Part shown: positions 42,874-52,632 of the stretch, piece by piece
Layout: each line of letters opens with the position of its first letter
Numbering within the stretch: position 1 is the first letter of the stretch
From: Phycisphaera sp.
GTDB lineage: Bacteria > Planctomycetota > Phycisphaerae > Phycisphaerales > SM1A02
Reading direction: 5' to 3'
DNA length: 64,000 nt
Assembly: GCA_016124975.1 (NCBI GenBank)
Contig: WGMP01000014.1
Location: 1 to 64,000, forward strand
Position numbers and translations under genes: made by a program
Notes under the pieces: generated by a model
What the model was told of the DNA's origin: nothing
The model's database searches: none
Seen by the model: only the letters and a program-made list of their open reading frames with translations

Positions 42874-44115
42874 ATGCGCAATCCACTCTCCTTCGCCGTA
42901 TCCGAAGCCGCACGCGTGTGGCTGCTTGCGGCGGCGGTCGTCGCGACGACGCCCGCCGTGCACGCGCTGCAGCCCGACGCCGCATCGCCGGCCGCCACCA
43001 TGTCGCGACTTGACGCGCCCGTCTTCGCGGCGGGCGAGGGCGGCCATCCCTTCTATCGCATTCCCGCTGCGACGCGTCTTGCAGGTGGCGCGCATCGGGG
43101 ACGCATCCTCGCCTTCGCGGAGGGGCGCGGCACGCTCGCCGACAACGGCGCGAACGACATCGTGCTGCGCACGAGCGACGACCTCGGCGCGACCTGGTCG
43201 CCCGTGCGCACCATTTGCGACATCGCAGGGCGTTCGCTCAACAATCCGTGCGTGGCCGAGGTGCGCGACGGACGGCACGCAGGGCGCGTGATCCTGATGT
43301 TCCAGTCATATCCCGAGGGTTGCGGCGAAGGGTGCGTCGCGGAGGGATACGAGTCGACGGGCGAGAAGGACACGATCTGCCGCACGCTCGTGATGCATTC
43401 GGACGATGGCGGCGCGACATGGAGCGCGCCGCGCGAGGTGACGCGCGAGGTAAAGCGCGCGGTCGGCGCGACGAGCGTGGCCACGGGCCCTGGCGTCGGC
43501 ATCCAGCTGGCGAACGGCGCGCATGCGGGCCGCGTCGTCATGCCGTTCAACGAAGGACCGTACGACCGCTGGCGCGTGTATGCGGCCTTCAGCGACGACG
43601 GCGGCGACAGCTGGCGGATCGGCGCGGTCGCGCCGAATCCTCCGAAGGGACTCGGGAACGAGGTGCAGATGTTCGAGCGCGCCGACGGTGCCGTCGTCCT
43701 CAACGCGCGGCAGCATCTCGGCGCGAAGCGGCGCACGGCCGCCGTGTCGACCGACGGCGGCGCGACCTGGTCGCAGCTGGCCGATGTGCCCGAGCTTCCA
43801 GACCCACAGTGCATGGGCGGCGTCCTTGGGCTCGGCGGAGGAACCGTCGTCTTCACGGGATGCGACAGCGAGTCGCGCCGCGCGCTCGGCACGGTGTGGA
43901 TCTCGCGCGACGACGGCCGCAGGTGGCCTGAGAAGGTGCTCATCGAGCCCGAAGGCTTCGCCTACAGCGTGCCCGTCGACCTTGGGCGCGTTGCGGATGG
44001 ACGACACGAGATCGGCGTCCTGTACGAGGGCGCTGGATACAGGCGCATCGATTTCGTGCGCGTGCGGCTGCCTGCGGCGCCGCCCACCGCGCCGCAGCCG
44101 TCGGACGGAATCTAG
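42874..44115 (+). CDS. exported exo-alpha-sialidase (BNR-repeat neuraminidase)
   Basis: A 413-residue six-bladed propeller enzyme that releases terminal sialic acids from glycoconjugates. The FRIP-type motif appears as FYRIP with Arg62. Five Asp-box copies are visible (SDDLGATWS, SDDGGATWS, SDDGGDSWR, STDGGATWS and SRDDGRRWP). NNPCVAEV, the acid GNEVQMFE and the tyrosine region LYEGAGYRRID complete the active-site set. An N-terminal signal peptide (VWLLAAAVVATTPAVHA) shows export. The start at 42874 is chosen from this signal. The YceI gene follows 52 bp downstream. Confidence 0.9.
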   Translation: MRNPLSFAVSEAARVWLLAAAVVATTPAVHALQPDAASPAATMSRLDAPVFAAGEGGHPFYRIPAATRLAGGAHRGRILAFAEGRGTLADNGANDIVLRTSDDLGATWSPVRTICDIAGRSLNNPCVAEVRDGRHAGRVILMFQSYPEGCGEGCVAEGYESTGEKDTICRTLVMHSDDGGATWSAPREVTREVKRAVGATSVATGPGVGIQLANGAHAGRVVMPFNEGPYDRWRVYAAFSDDGGDSWRIGAVAPNPPKGLGNEVQMFERADGAVVLNARQHLGAKRRTAAVSTDGGATWSQLADVPELPDPQCMGGVLGLGGGTVVFTGCDSESRRALGTVWISRDDGRRWPEKVLIEPEGFAYSVPVDLGRVADGRHEIGVLYEGAGYRRIDFVRVRLPAAPPTAPQPSDGI

Positions 44116-44167
44116 AGCCCACCACGACTCCCCCTGTACCATGACCACCCGTTTCGCAGGAGACTCC

Positions 44168-44818
44168 ATGAAGCACCGCGCAGTCCTCGCCCTTTCGCTC
44201 CTTTCGCTCGCATCGCTTGCTCTCGGCTCGCTCGGAGCGGCCACGGTCGCTCCGAAGGCGCAGGGCGCGCCCGCCGCGGGTTCCGCGGCCGTTGCCCCCT
44301 CGACGATCACGCTCGACCCCGTCCACTCGATGGCGGTCTTCCGCATCCAGCACCTTGGCGCAGGCTTCTTCTGGGGCCGCTTCAACGAGGTCGCGGGCAC
44401 CGTGCGCTGGCCGCTCGACGACAGCGCCGCGCCGTCCTTCGATGTCGTCGCTGAGGTGAAGAAGGTCGACACGGGGAGCGCGAAGCTCGACGGAAATCTG
44501 CAGGGGCCGAGCTTCTTCAACGAGGCCGAGTTCCCCACGATCTCCTTCAAGTCGACGGGCGCCACGCGCGTCGGCGAGCGCCGTTACACGGTCACGGGCG
44601 ACCTCACGCTGCGTGGCGTCACGAAGCCGATCGAGGTCGACTGCGTCGTCACGGGGATTGGCAAGGGGCCTGCGGGCCAGAAGGTCGGCTTCGAGTGCAC
44701 CTTCGCGCTGAAGCGCAGCGACTACGGGATGAAGTGGGGGATCGACGCGCCGAAGGGCGCGCTCGGCGACGAGGTGAAGATGATCATCGCGCTCGAGGGC
44801 GATGTGGCGAAGGAGTGA
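44168..44818 (+). CDS. YceI-family periplasmic protein
   Basis: A 216-residue exported protein. After the signal peptide (VLALSLLSLASLALGSLGAA) comes the YceI lipocalin-like domain (STITLDPVHSMAVFRIQHLG, RWPLDD, LQGPSFFNEAEFPTISFKS, VTGDLTLRGVTKPIEV, DYGMKWGIDAPKGALGDEV). Family members bind long-chain isoprenoids such as ubiquinone precursors. AGGAG five bases upstream supports the ATG. The next gene begins 30 bases after the stop. Confidence 0.92.
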   Translation: MKHRAVLALSLLSLASLALGSLGAATVAPKAQGAPAAGSAAVAPSTITLDPVHSMAVFRIQHLGAGFFWGRFNEVAGTVRWPLDDSAAPSFDVVAEVKKVDTGSAKLDGNLQGPSFFNEAEFPTISFKSTGATRVGERRYTVTGDLTLRGVTKPIEVDCVVTGIGKGPAGQKVGFECTFALKRSDYGMKWGIDAPKGALGDEVKMIIALEGDVAKE

Positions 44819-44848
44819 GCGAGGCGGGTTCGCCGCAGGAGCCATGCG

Positions 44849-45829
44849 ATGAGCGAGATCGCGCAATACATCCTCAGCGTCATCGTGATCCCCGCGGCGG
44901 TGGCGGGAGTGCTCGCCGTCGTGGTCGTGCTCGTGGTCGCGCTTTGGGCGCGACGCACGGGCGGCGCCCGCATGGCGCTTCTCGAAGGCGGGCTCGCGTT
45001 CGCGCTGATGGCGGCGTTCGCGCTCAGCTTCACGCGCGAGCTCGGCTGGAACGCCATCCTGCGGCAGCTCTTCGCGCTTGAGAACGACGACGCGCCGTTC
45101 GAACGCTGGCACCGACTCGGCCTGGCGGCGCTCGGTGCCGCGGTCGCGGGCTGGGTGCTCACGGCCGCGCGAGCGGCCGCGGTGCGCGGGCTCGAGGGCT
45201 GGCTCACGGTCGTCGCGGTCCTTCTTGCGGCGCTGTGGGCCGCGTTCTTCGTGCGCTTTCCAGCGATGGACGCGGGCTGGCAGGTCGCGCAGGGCGCGCT
45301 CGTGGCCGCGAGTGCGCTCGGATATGCCGTCTGCGCGCGCGGCGCCGCGCTGTGGGTGGCGTGGGGCGTCTTCGGCGTTCTCGCCATGCTGAGCGGCCTC
45401 GGCGGATTCGCGTCGCTCTCGGTCATGTGCGGCGCGGCGAGCCTCGGCGCATTCGTGATCGCCGTGGTCGTCGCGACGCTCGGTGGGCGCGCGCGCCACG
45501 ACCGGCGCGCGCCGGTCGTGTCGGCGGGTGGTGCGGTCGCCCTCGCGCTCGGCACGCTCACGGCGCTCGCCGCGACCTGCGGCTTCGCCTATGCGCAGGA
45601 CGACTTCCCCAAGTGGGCCTGGTTTGTCGCGGCGCTGCTTCCTTTCGGCGGCTACGCGTTCGCGCCCAAGGCAGACCGCGCGCCCTCGACGGGCGCGTCG
45701 ACCTTCTGGCGTTTCCTCGGCGCGGCGATTCTCGCGCTTGGTCTCCTCGCGAGCGTGGGACTCGCGCTTCGACCCGACGCGGCCGATGCAGGCGACGACG
45801 GCGCGGACCTGATGGAGATGTATGGCTGA
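44849..45829 (+). CDS. multi-pass membrane protein, unknown function
   Basis: A 326-residue integral membrane protein with about nine hydrophobic segments (SVIVIPAAVAGVLAVVVVLV, GGLAFALMAAFALSF, GLAALGAAVAGWVL, WLTVVAVLLAALWAAFF and others) and an acidic C-terminus (ADAGDDGADLMEMYG). I recognise no family signature. GGAG nine bases upstream supports the start. Position 30 bases after YceI on the same strand suggests cotranscription, perhaps linking both to the cell envelope. The 197 bases after it hold nothing recognisable. Confidence 0.7.
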   Translation: MSEIAQYILSVIVIPAAVAGVLAVVVVLVVALWARRTGGARMALLEGGLAFALMAAFALSFTRELGWNAILRQLFALENDDAPFERWHRLGLAALGAAVAGWVLTAARAAAVRGLEGWLTVVAVLLAALWAAFFVRFPAMDAGWQVAQGALVAASALGYAVCARGAALWVAWGVFGVLAMLSGLGGFASLSVMCGAASLGAFVIAVVVATLGGRARHDRRAPVVSAGGAVALALGTLTALAATCGFAYAQDDFPKWAWFVAALLPFGGYAFAPKADRAPSTGASTFWRFLGAAILALGLLASVGLALRPDAADAGDDGADLMEMYG

Positions 45830-46026
45830 AGCCGCGTCGCCGCGTGCACGCCTGCATCTACGGGCGGACGCGGGCGGCGATCGTACGGAACACTCTTCGC
45901 GGTGGGTTCCCTCATCGAAGCGCCATCCGGGAGGGGCGCTCGACCGCGCCGGCGGTGCGGCCCTATGTTGCGGACGCTGGATTTCTCAGTGGAATCCGCG
46001 TGATCGCCGCCTGAAGGAGGAACGAC

Positions 46027-46497
46027 ATGGGCACCGCAGCATCTGAACTCGCGCAGTCACTGCCGATGGGCCTCGCCGGGGCGCCGCTCGCGGCGGTCGA
46101 ATCGATGTCGCGCGCGGAGGTCGTCGAGTGGCTCCTCGCCGCGGCGCTTCTCGTGATCGGCGCGAGCCTCGCGCTTCGTCCGCGCGTCTGGATCCGCGCC
46201 TTCGCGGCCGTCGCGTCGCATCCGCTCACGCCGCTTCTCGGCGGGCTCTATGCGCTTCTCGTTGGCCTCGTGATCGTGGTGCTCCACAACCTCTGGGTCG
46301 CGGACCTTCGGGTGCTCGTCACCATCCTCGGCTGGCTCGCGGTCGCAAGCGGCGTGACGATGCTGCTCGCGCCAGAGGTCTACATGATGGTGCTGCGGCG
46401 GATTCCGCTGACCACGAGGCTCGTGGCGATCCGCGGTGTCGTGCGCATGGTGCTCGGGGGCGCGATCCTCTCGTATCTGCTGACACACGCGGGTTGA
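46027..46497 (+). CDS. small membrane protein, unknown function
   Basis: A 156-residue protein with four predicted membrane segments (EWLLAAALLVIGASLAL, LLGGLYALLVGLVIVVLH, VLVTILGWLAVASGVTMLL and MVLGGAILSYLL). Spacing is regular and the protein is alanine- and leucine-rich. No family is assigned. GGAGG with a six-base spacer before the ATG is a strong translation signal. It lies 37 bases before the oligopeptidase gene on the same strand. Confidence 0.7.
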   Translation: MGTAASELAQSLPMGLAGAPLAAVESMSRAEVVEWLLAAALLVIGASLALRPRVWIRAFAAVASHPLTPLLGGLYALLVGLVIVVLHNLWVADLRVLVTILGWLAVASGVTMLLAPEVYMMVLRRIPLTTRLVAIRGVVRMVLGGAILSYLLTHAG

Positions 46498-46534
46498 CGC
46501 CACGCCGCCGTGGCGGGGCTATCCTCCGCGCGCC

Positions 46535-48709
46535 ATGCGCGACCACCCATCATCGACGCCCCTCTCCCGCCTCGGCCCCGCATCCGTCGTCCTTCTCCTC
46601 GGCGCGTGCACCGCACGGCCGCCCGTGGCCGACATGCGGCCGCACACCGTCGCAAGCCCGCACGGCGACCGCGTCGACGAGTACTACTGGCTGCGCGACG
46701 ACGACTCGGAGAAGAAGCGTCCCGACATCATGCGCTACCTCGAGGCGGAGAAGGCTTACTGCGACGCCATGGCCGCGCCGCTCAAGCCGCTGCGGGAGGC
46801 GCTTGTCGCCGAGATGCGCGCGCGCATCAAGGAGGACGACTCGACCGTGCCCGCGTTCGACCGAGGCGCGTGGTACTGGACGCAGTACGAGACGGGCGCC
46901 GAGTATCCGAAGGTCTACCGCCAGAAGGGCAGCGTGAACGGGCCCGATGCGGGCGCGCCCGCGGAGCTTCTCCTCGACGGCCCCGCGCTTGCGAAGGGCG
47001 AGGACTACTTCCGCATCGGCGACTATTCGGTGAGCGACGACGGCCGCTATCTCGCGTGGACCCAGGACACGAGCGGCCGCCGCATCCACACGCTCTTCAT
47101 CAAGGATCTCGCGACTGGCGAGGTGCTTCCCAACCCGATCACGCCGACGCTCGAGTCGGTCGAGTGGGCCGCCGACAGCCGCACGGTCTTCTACATCCGC
47201 CAGGATCCCGTGCTGCTCCAAAGCGGCCCCGTCTACCGGCACGCCATCGGCACGCCACCCACGGGCGATGCGCTCGTCTACGACGAGCCCGACAAGACGC
47301 TCTTCACGGGCATCGGCACGAGCGCGTCGGACGAGTACCTCGTCATCCACATCGAGGGCTACGAGACGAACGAGATGCGCGCCGTGCCGCGCGCTCAGCC
47401 CGACGCGCCCGTGCGCACCGTGCTGCCGCGCGTCGACGGCGTGCGCAACTACGCCGATCACATCAAGGGCCGCTGGGTGATCCGCACCAACGACGCCGCG
47501 CGGAACTTCCGCGTGGTGTCGGTCGAGGACGCGCGCGCAGCCGACCGAAGCGCGTGGCGCGAGATCGTGCCGCACCGCGCCGACGCGGCGGTCGACGAGG
47601 TCGTTCTTCTCGATGGCGCGATCGTGCTCGAGGAGCGCGTGGAGGCGAACGCGCAGATCCGCGTGCTGCCGTGGGACGCACAGGGCGGGGCGGGCGCCGC
47701 GGGATTCGTCGTGCCGACCCGCGAGGACGCCTTCGCGATGACCCTCGGCGAGAACCTCGACAGCGCGCTCCCGTTCGTGCGCGTCGAGTACACCTCGATG
47801 ACCACGCCGCGCACGACGATCGACATCGACCTCGCGTCGGGCGCGCAGACGGTGCGCAAGGTGCAGCCCGTGCCCGGATACGACCGGTCGCAGTACGCAA
47901 GCGCGCGCCTCTGGGCGCCGAGCCGCGACGGAAAGCGCATTCCCATCTCGATCGTGTGGCGGAAGGACGCCTACGCGAAGGACGGCACGCGTCCGCTCGT
48001 CGTCGACGCCTACGGCGCCTACGGCTTCCCGAGCGACGCCGAGTTCTCGAGCGGCGATGTCTCCCTCCTCGACCGCGGCTTCGCCATCGCGACCGCGCAT
48101 GTCCGCGGCGGCGCCGACCTCGGTCAGGACTGGTACGAGGACGGCCGCCTCATGAACAAGCGGAACACCTTCAACGACTTCGTCGATGCGACCGACTTCC
48201 TCGTGCGCGAGGGATACGGCGCAAAGGACAAGGTGTTCGCGCGCGGCGGCTCCGCGGGTGGGCTCCTCATGGGCGTCGTCGCCAACGAGGCGGGCGACCG
48301 CTACCGCGGCATGCTCCTCGCCGTGCCGTTCGTCGACGCGCTCACCACGATGCTCGACGAGACGATCCCGCTGACGACGAACGAGTGGACGCAGTGGGGC
48401 GACCCGCGCGAGAAGGAGGCGTACGACTACATCCTCTCCTACTCGCCCTACGACAACATCGAGGCGAAGCCCTATCCCGCGATGCTCGTCACCACGGGCC
48501 TGTGGGACTCGCAGGTCCAGTACTACGAGCCCGCGAAGTATGTGGCGCGGCTGCGGCGGCTCAAGACCGACACGAACCCGCTCCTCTTCCACATCAACCT
48601 CGAGGCGGGCCACGGCGGCCAGTCAGGGCGCTTCGAGCGGCTGAAGGAGGCCGCGCTCGTGCAGGCGTTCTTCATCGACCTCGCGGGGCTCGCCGGCACC
48701 GAGCGCTGA
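46535..48709 (+). CDS. oligopeptidase B-like S9A serine peptidase, probable lipoprotein
   Basis: A 724-residue prolyl-oligopeptidase family enzyme with a seven-bladed propeller (about 80-450) and a C-terminal alpha/beta hydrolase domain. The catalytic triad is Ser573 in GGSAGG, Asp658 in TGLWDSQVQY and His693 in EAGHGGQ. The start DEYYWLRDD (residues 48-56) and the GGADLGQDWYEDGR block are family hallmarks, and the sequence fits oligopeptidase B, which cuts short peptides after basic residues. A short N-terminal lipobox (LLLGAC) suggests it is exported and lipidated, unlike cytoplasmic E. coli PtrB. Confidence 0.9.
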   Translation: MRDHPSSTPLSRLGPASVVLLLGACTARPPVADMRPHTVASPHGDRVDEYYWLRDDDSEKKRPDIMRYLEAEKAYCDAMAAPLKPLREALVAEMRARIKEDDSTVPAFDRGAWYWTQYETGAEYPKVYRQKGSVNGPDAGAPAELLLDGPALAKGEDYFRIGDYSVSDDGRYLAWTQDTSGRRIHTLFIKDLATGEVLPNPITPTLESVEWAADSRTVFYIRQDPVLLQSGPVYRHAIGTPPTGDALVYDEPDKTLFTGIGTSASDEYLVIHIEGYETNEMRAVPRAQPDAPVRTVLPRVDGVRNYADHIKGRWVIRTNDAARNFRVVSVEDARAADRSAWREIVPHRADAAVDEVVLLDGAIVLEERVEANAQIRVLPWDAQGGAGAAGFVVPTREDAFAMTLGENLDSALPFVRVEYTSMTTPRTTIDIDLASGAQTVRKVQPVPGYDRSQYASARLWAPSRDGKRIPISIVWRKDAYAKDGTRPLVVDAYGAYGFPSDAEFSSGDVSLLDRGFAIATAHVRGGADLGQDWYEDGRLMNKRNTFNDFVDATDFLVREGYGAKDKVFARGGSAGGLLMGVVANEAGDRYRGMLLAVPFVDALTTMLDETIPLTTNEWTQWGDPREKEAYDYILSYSPYDNIEAKPYPAMLVTTGLWDSQVQYYEPAKYVARLRRLKTDTNPLLFHINLEAGHGGQSGRFERLKEAALVQAFFIDLAGLAGTER

Positions 48710-48855
48710 GGCGCCCGCGCACCCGAAATCCTCCGCTTCGTCCGAGATTCGGCGCAGCCTTCGCGCGGCGATTTCGCACGGTTTGCGCGGACGCCACGCT
48801 ATCCTTGTCGATACTTCCAGAGGCGCCTCCGCGCCGATCCTGCAAGGAGCGATCC

Positions 48856-50577
48856 ATGACCACCTTCGCGTCACAGTCCGACTCGGGCACCCGTCTCGTC
48901 GCCAAGCGCGACCTCCAGAACCGCCTCTTCGCGGCGCTCTCCGCGATGTTCGCGAAGGAAGTGCCGCTCTACGACAAGGCGCTCCTCGTCAACATGGCGT
49001 GCAACAGGGCCATCTGCGCGCTCCTCGCGAAGCTGCACGTCGGGTTCTCGCTCTCCGACGAGGAGCTCGAGCGCACGAGCGGCGAGCGCCACGGCGCCAT
49101 CCGCATCGGCCGACCCGACGAGTACCGCTGGATCGGCCGCCTCTTCTCGTGCTTCGAGATGGAGCCGCACAACTTCTACGACATGACCTGCGTCGGAGCG
49201 AAGAGCCAGCCGATCATCGCGACGGCGTTCCGCTCGACGCTGCGGCCCGAGCACCGCGTGTTCTCGTCGGTGCTCATGACCGACTACTTCGACCCAGAGA
49301 CCCGCGCGCGCATCGAGGCGCTGCTTGCGAAGCGCACGGTCTTCAGCGACCGCGCCAAGGCGCTCATCGAGAAGAGCGAGCGTCAGGGCGGCCTCGAGGC
49401 GGCCGACGCGGACGAACTGATCCGCGAGTGCACCGAGCGAATCTTCAAGTGGACGGGGAAGGCCCGCGACCACGCGCTCTACAAGGAGCTCTCGGCCGCG
49501 GGATTCAAGATCGCGGCCGACATCGCCTGCTTCCAGTCGCATCACCTGAACCACCTCACGCCGAACACCTTCTCGATCGACCTCTACACCGCGGCCATGA
49601 AGCACTGCCTCGGCGAGACCGACGCGGCGTGGTTCCGCGCGCGAGCAGAGACCGTCCTCGGCCGCCTCGTGACGCAGGCCGACCACGACTCCATGAAGCT
49701 GCACTTCAAGCATGTGCCGCTCGAGGAGATCGCGACCTACCGCCGCGGAACCGTCACGCAGGCCGAGGTCGCCGCGTTCGCCGCCGAACTGACGGCCACG
49801 CTCGCGGGCCCGGACTACGCGCTTTCGAAGCTCAAGCACGCGGGCTTCAAGGACTTCACCGAGGGCCCGAGCGAGGACACGCCTGTCCTCCTGCGCCAGG
49901 ACGCCTACAAGGCGCTGACGGAACCCGTCCAGTTCACCGAGGACGACGGCTCGGTCGTCGACGCCACGCACACCGCGCGCTTCGGTGAGATCGAGGAGCG
50001 CTTCTACGCCTGCACGCCCGCGGGCCGCGCGCTCTACGACGCGTGCCTCGCCGAGGCCGACGCCGCGCGCGAGAAGGATCCGTCGCTTCCGAAGCGCGAC
50101 ATGGCGGCGTACGAGTCGCTCTATGCGAAGCCGTTCGCGCCGTTCGCGAAGAACTTCGAGGGCCTCATCCGACAGGGCCATGTCTACGCGCGCTACCTGC
50201 CGACCGAGAAGGGCGCCGCCGCCGCCAAGTCGGGCGCGATCGCCACGACGGATCTGCTTGAGCTCGCGAAGCAGGGCTTCGTCGAGTACGAGGGCCTGCG
50301 CTATGAGGACTTCCTCCCCGTGAGCGCGGCGGGCATCTTCGCGTCGAACCTGCAGCAGTACGGCACCAAGTCGACGGCGGCCGTGAAGCCGACCTACTCG
50401 CAGGCGCTCCTCGAGGAGATCCTCGGGAAGCGCATCATCGATGCGACGGTCGTCTATGCGGGCGTCGAGGCCGAGTCGAAGCTCGAGACCTACGCGAAGC
50501 TCGGAATGCTGGCGAAGGTCCCCGCCGCCGAGAGGGCGGAGCTTGAGGCGCGGCTCGCCGCCTACCGCGCGATCTGA
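48856..50577 (+). CDS. DUF1338 / HglS (YdcJ)-like VOC-fold dioxygenase
   Basis: A 573-residue protein with the DUF1338 signature QSHHLNHLTPNTFSIDLYT around His229-His233. HglS members use iron to convert 2-oxoadipate into D-2-hydroxyglutarate in lysine breakdown. His229/His230 are candidate metal ligands. This protein is over 100 residues longer than typical HglS/YdcJ, with extra sequence in the C-terminal half, so the substrate may differ. No other lysine-catabolism gene lies nearby. AAGGAG eight bases before the ATG at 48856 sets the start. Confidence 0.78.
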   Translation: MTTFASQSDSGTRLVAKRDLQNRLFAALSAMFAKEVPLYDKALLVNMACNRAICALLAKLHVGFSLSDEELERTSGERHGAIRIGRPDEYRWIGRLFSCFEMEPHNFYDMTCVGAKSQPIIATAFRSTLRPEHRVFSSVLMTDYFDPETRARIEALLAKRTVFSDRAKALIEKSERQGGLEAADADELIRECTERIFKWTGKARDHALYKELSAAGFKIAADIACFQSHHLNHLTPNTFSIDLYTAAMKHCLGETDAAWFRARAETVLGRLVTQADHDSMKLHFKHVPLEEIATYRRGTVTQAEVAAFAAELTATLAGPDYALSKLKHAGFKDFTEGPSEDTPVLLRQDAYKALTEPVQFTEDDGSVVDATHTARFGEIEERFYACTPAGRALYDACLAEADAAREKDPSLPKRDMAAYESLYAKPFAPFAKNFEGLIRQGHVYARYLPTEKGAAAAKSGAIATTDLLELAKQGFVEYEGLRYEDFLPVSAAGIFASNLQQYGTKSTAAVKPTYSQALLEEILGKRIIDATVVYAGVEAESKLETYAKLGMLAKVPAAERAELEARLAAYRAI

Positions 50578-50945
50578 ACGCCGGCGTCTGGATGTCTCGC
50601 CGCATGCCGAGGCACGCCTCCTCGGCGGAGATGTGCCGCGATCTCCGTGCACCCTCGTGCCCGCGCAACGAGCGGGGCGCGGTCGTGGATGCAGCGTCCG
50701 AGACCTTCGGTGGTTCACGCGCCTGATGGGCGCTTGGTTCCGAGAGCCTCGTCGGTTCCGCTTCTGCACCCGCACTTCGGGCCCGGCAGAGGACAGCGCG
50801 CCATCCGCTCGGGTTTCGCCTCGTATCCTGAGCGGCTCGACTTGGCCGCCAGCCGTTCGGGCCTATCTTTGTCGTTCCCGCGCGGTGCGTCTGTCGTGTC
50901 GCTTCGAGCTGCCGCGCGTCCTTCGGTTCCAGAGAGAGAGACTGC
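50578..50945. other. gene-free spacer of 368 bases
   Basis: No convincing gene is seen here. A 7-bp hairpin (GCCGAGG / CCTCGGC, 50606-50626) about 30 bases after the DUF1338 stop may help terminate that transcript. The remainder should contain the promoter of the PEP-CTERM gene at 50946, but I see no clear -35/-10 pair. A GAGAGAGAG run just before that gene acts as its ribosome binding site. Confidence 0.5.
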
Positions 50946-51650
50946 ATGACTTCCACCAGATCTTGCGTGCGCGCCGCAGCGACGCTCGCCGTGGGCGCCG
51001 TGACGAGCCTCGTGTGCTCCACGGGCGCCGATGCCGCCATCACCGACTTCTACGAGACCTTCGCCTCGGGCGCGCAGAATTGGCGCAACTCGAACGGCGC
51101 GGCCATCCTCAACTGGACGGCCTCGGGCGGCCCCGACGGCGGCGCCTATGTGACGAGCGTCTTCAACCTGAGCGCCACCAGCGCGGGCGGATTCCCGCCG
51201 ACCGTGATCCGCGCCCAGTCGAACTTCGGCTCGTCGGGCGGCGGCTATGTCGGCAATTGGATCGCGGCGGGGGTGACGGGCGTCTCGTTCCAGTTCCGTC
51301 ACAATCTCTCGGAGGCGATCACGGTGACGGGGCGATTCGCGACCCCCGTCAACAACCCGGGGGCGTCCGTCGTCTCGTCGATCACCGTCGCCCCGAACAC
51401 CTGGACGCTCGTCAGCTTCGACCTCCGCGAGGGAAGCCCCGACTTCGTCTCGCTCGGCGGCGGCACCTACGCGGGCATCTTCTCGAACATCGGGAACATG
51501 CAGCTCGGGTTCACCGTGCCCGCGCCGCTCGCGGGGCAGAACATCGACGCGAGCTTCGACCTGACCAACTTCGCGGTCGTCCCGACGCCCGCGTCGGCGG
51601 CGGTCGGGCTCCTGGCGGCGGCGGGCCTCCGCGGCCGTCGGCGGCGCTGA
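50946..51650 (+). CDS. PEP-CTERM-like exported protein
   Basis: A 234-residue exported protein with a signal peptide (AAATLAVGAVTSLVCSTGADA) and a laminin/concanavalin-like beta-rich domain (ITDFYETFASGAQNWRN, VTGVSFQFRHNLSEAITV, WTLVSFDLREGS). It ends in VPTPA, a hydrophobic stretch and RRRR. The opening FYETFASGAQNWR resembles carbohydrate-binding-type exported domains, but this is only a fold-level impression. Its own strong terminator follows. Confidence 0.8.
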   Translation: MTSTRSCVRAAATLAVGAVTSLVCSTGADAAITDFYETFASGAQNWRNSNGAAILNWTASGGPDGGAYVTSVFNLSATSAGGFPPTVIRAQSNFGSSGGGYVGNWIAAGVTGVSFQFRHNLSEAITVTGRFATPVNNPGASVVSSITVAPNTWTLVSFDLREGSPDFVSLGGGTYAGIFSNIGNMQLGFTVPAPLAGQNIDASFDLTNFAVVPTPASAAVGLLAAAGLRGRRRR

Positions 51651-51703
51651 TCAGGCCCCCGTGCGGGTGACACGGGAGACGATTCCATCAAGGTTTCATG
51701 TTC

Positions 51704-51738
51704 GCGCGCCCTCCCGTGACAGGGGGGGCGCGCTTTTT
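51704..51738 (+). terminator. intrinsic terminator
   Basis: A 12-bp stem GCGCGCCCTCCC / GGGGGGGCGCGC (one G-U pair), six-base loop and a run of five T follow the PEP-CTERM gene ending at 51650. It is a textbook Rho-independent terminator. Confidence 0.9.
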
Positions 51739-51895
51739 GCGTCTCTCTCCTCGGAGCGGGCCGTTGCCTGCTCCGCCCGATGTTCGCGTGGCGGCTTCTC
51801 TCGCCGCGGTGGTGCGGGCTCCCCTGACTTCCCACCCGTTTCCGGGGTGTGGATCGGCACAAATGCGGCGACATGCGCCGCCGGAGGTCATTCTG

Positions 51896-52591
51896 ATGGT
51901 CGGTCTTTCGATGCTCTCTCACCGCCGCGGCGCACTCGCAGCCGCCGGCGCACTCTGCGCCTTCGTCGCTTCGGCCGCGTCCGCGTCCGTGACGATCAGC
52001 GGCCCCGGCGCCCCCGTCGATCCGTTCGCGCAGGTGTCCTCCGCCATGGCGTGGATCGACGCGAACGGCGGCGGCGCCGCGTATTCCGTCACCGCGGGCC
52101 CGATCGCGGGGCGCTATTCGGCCTTCGAGATGGCCGACAACACCACGCTGAACTGGGGCTTCTCGCCCGGCCTCCTCGAGATCGAGGGCACCCTCCGCGT
52201 GCGCTCCACCTCGAGCCTCACCGTCGAGCTCGGCGGAACCGACAACTCCGACGCCGTCGGCTCCGGCGCTGTCGAATACGACACGATTCTCTGCACCGAC
52301 TGGGTGAACTTCGAAGGCAAGCTGAAGCTCGTCCTCGTCGATGGCTTCGTGCCGACCGTTGGCGACAGCTTCGAGGTCATCGCCTCGGGCGCCTACATCG
52401 TCCTCGCTTCGACCGCCACGGTCGAGGGCCCCGCGGTCGGTCCGGGCCTCTCGTGGCAGCTCTCGGTCGGCCCGAGCTCGTTCACGGGCACGCACTACGC
52501 GGGCGAGTCGCTCTTCGTGACGCTCGTGCCCGCGCCGGGCGCGGTTGCGCTCCTCGGCCTCGCGGGCCTCGTCGGCCGCCGTCGCCGCTGA
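51896..52591 (+). CDS. PEP-CTERM-like exported protein
   Basis: A 231-residue exported protein. GGAGG nine bases before the ATG at 51896 decides the start, and the signal peptide is GALAAAGALCAFVASAASAS. The domain (GFSPGLLEIEGTLRVRSTSS, LTVELGGTDNSDA, FVPTVGDSFEVIASG) has the strand pattern of the beta-helix/autotransporter-like PEP-CTERM proteins in which GD-type turns recur. The tail has VPAPG, a hydrophobic stretch and RRRR. No function is known. Confidence 0.82.
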   Translation: MVGLSMLSHRRGALAAAGALCAFVASAASASVTISGPGAPVDPFAQVSSAMAWIDANGGGAAYSVTAGPIAGRYSAFEMADNTTLNWGFSPGLLEIEGTLRVRSTSSLTVELGGTDNSDAVGSGAVEYDTILCTDWVNFEGKLKLVLVDGFVPTVGDSFEVIASGAYIVLASTATVEGPAVGPGLSWQLSVGPSSFTGTHYAGESLFVTLVPAPGAVALLGLAGLVGRRRR

Positions 52592-52632
52592 CGCATCGCC
52601 TGTCAAGAGCAATGCCTGTCAAGCACAATCGA

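Noticed and set aside
46510-48855. Upstream extension of the DUF1338 gene into the oligopeptidase gene (one 1355-codon frame)
   Set aside because: The first part is an out-of-frame shadow of the oligopeptidase; the true start at 48856 has AAGGAG and matches the family N-terminus.
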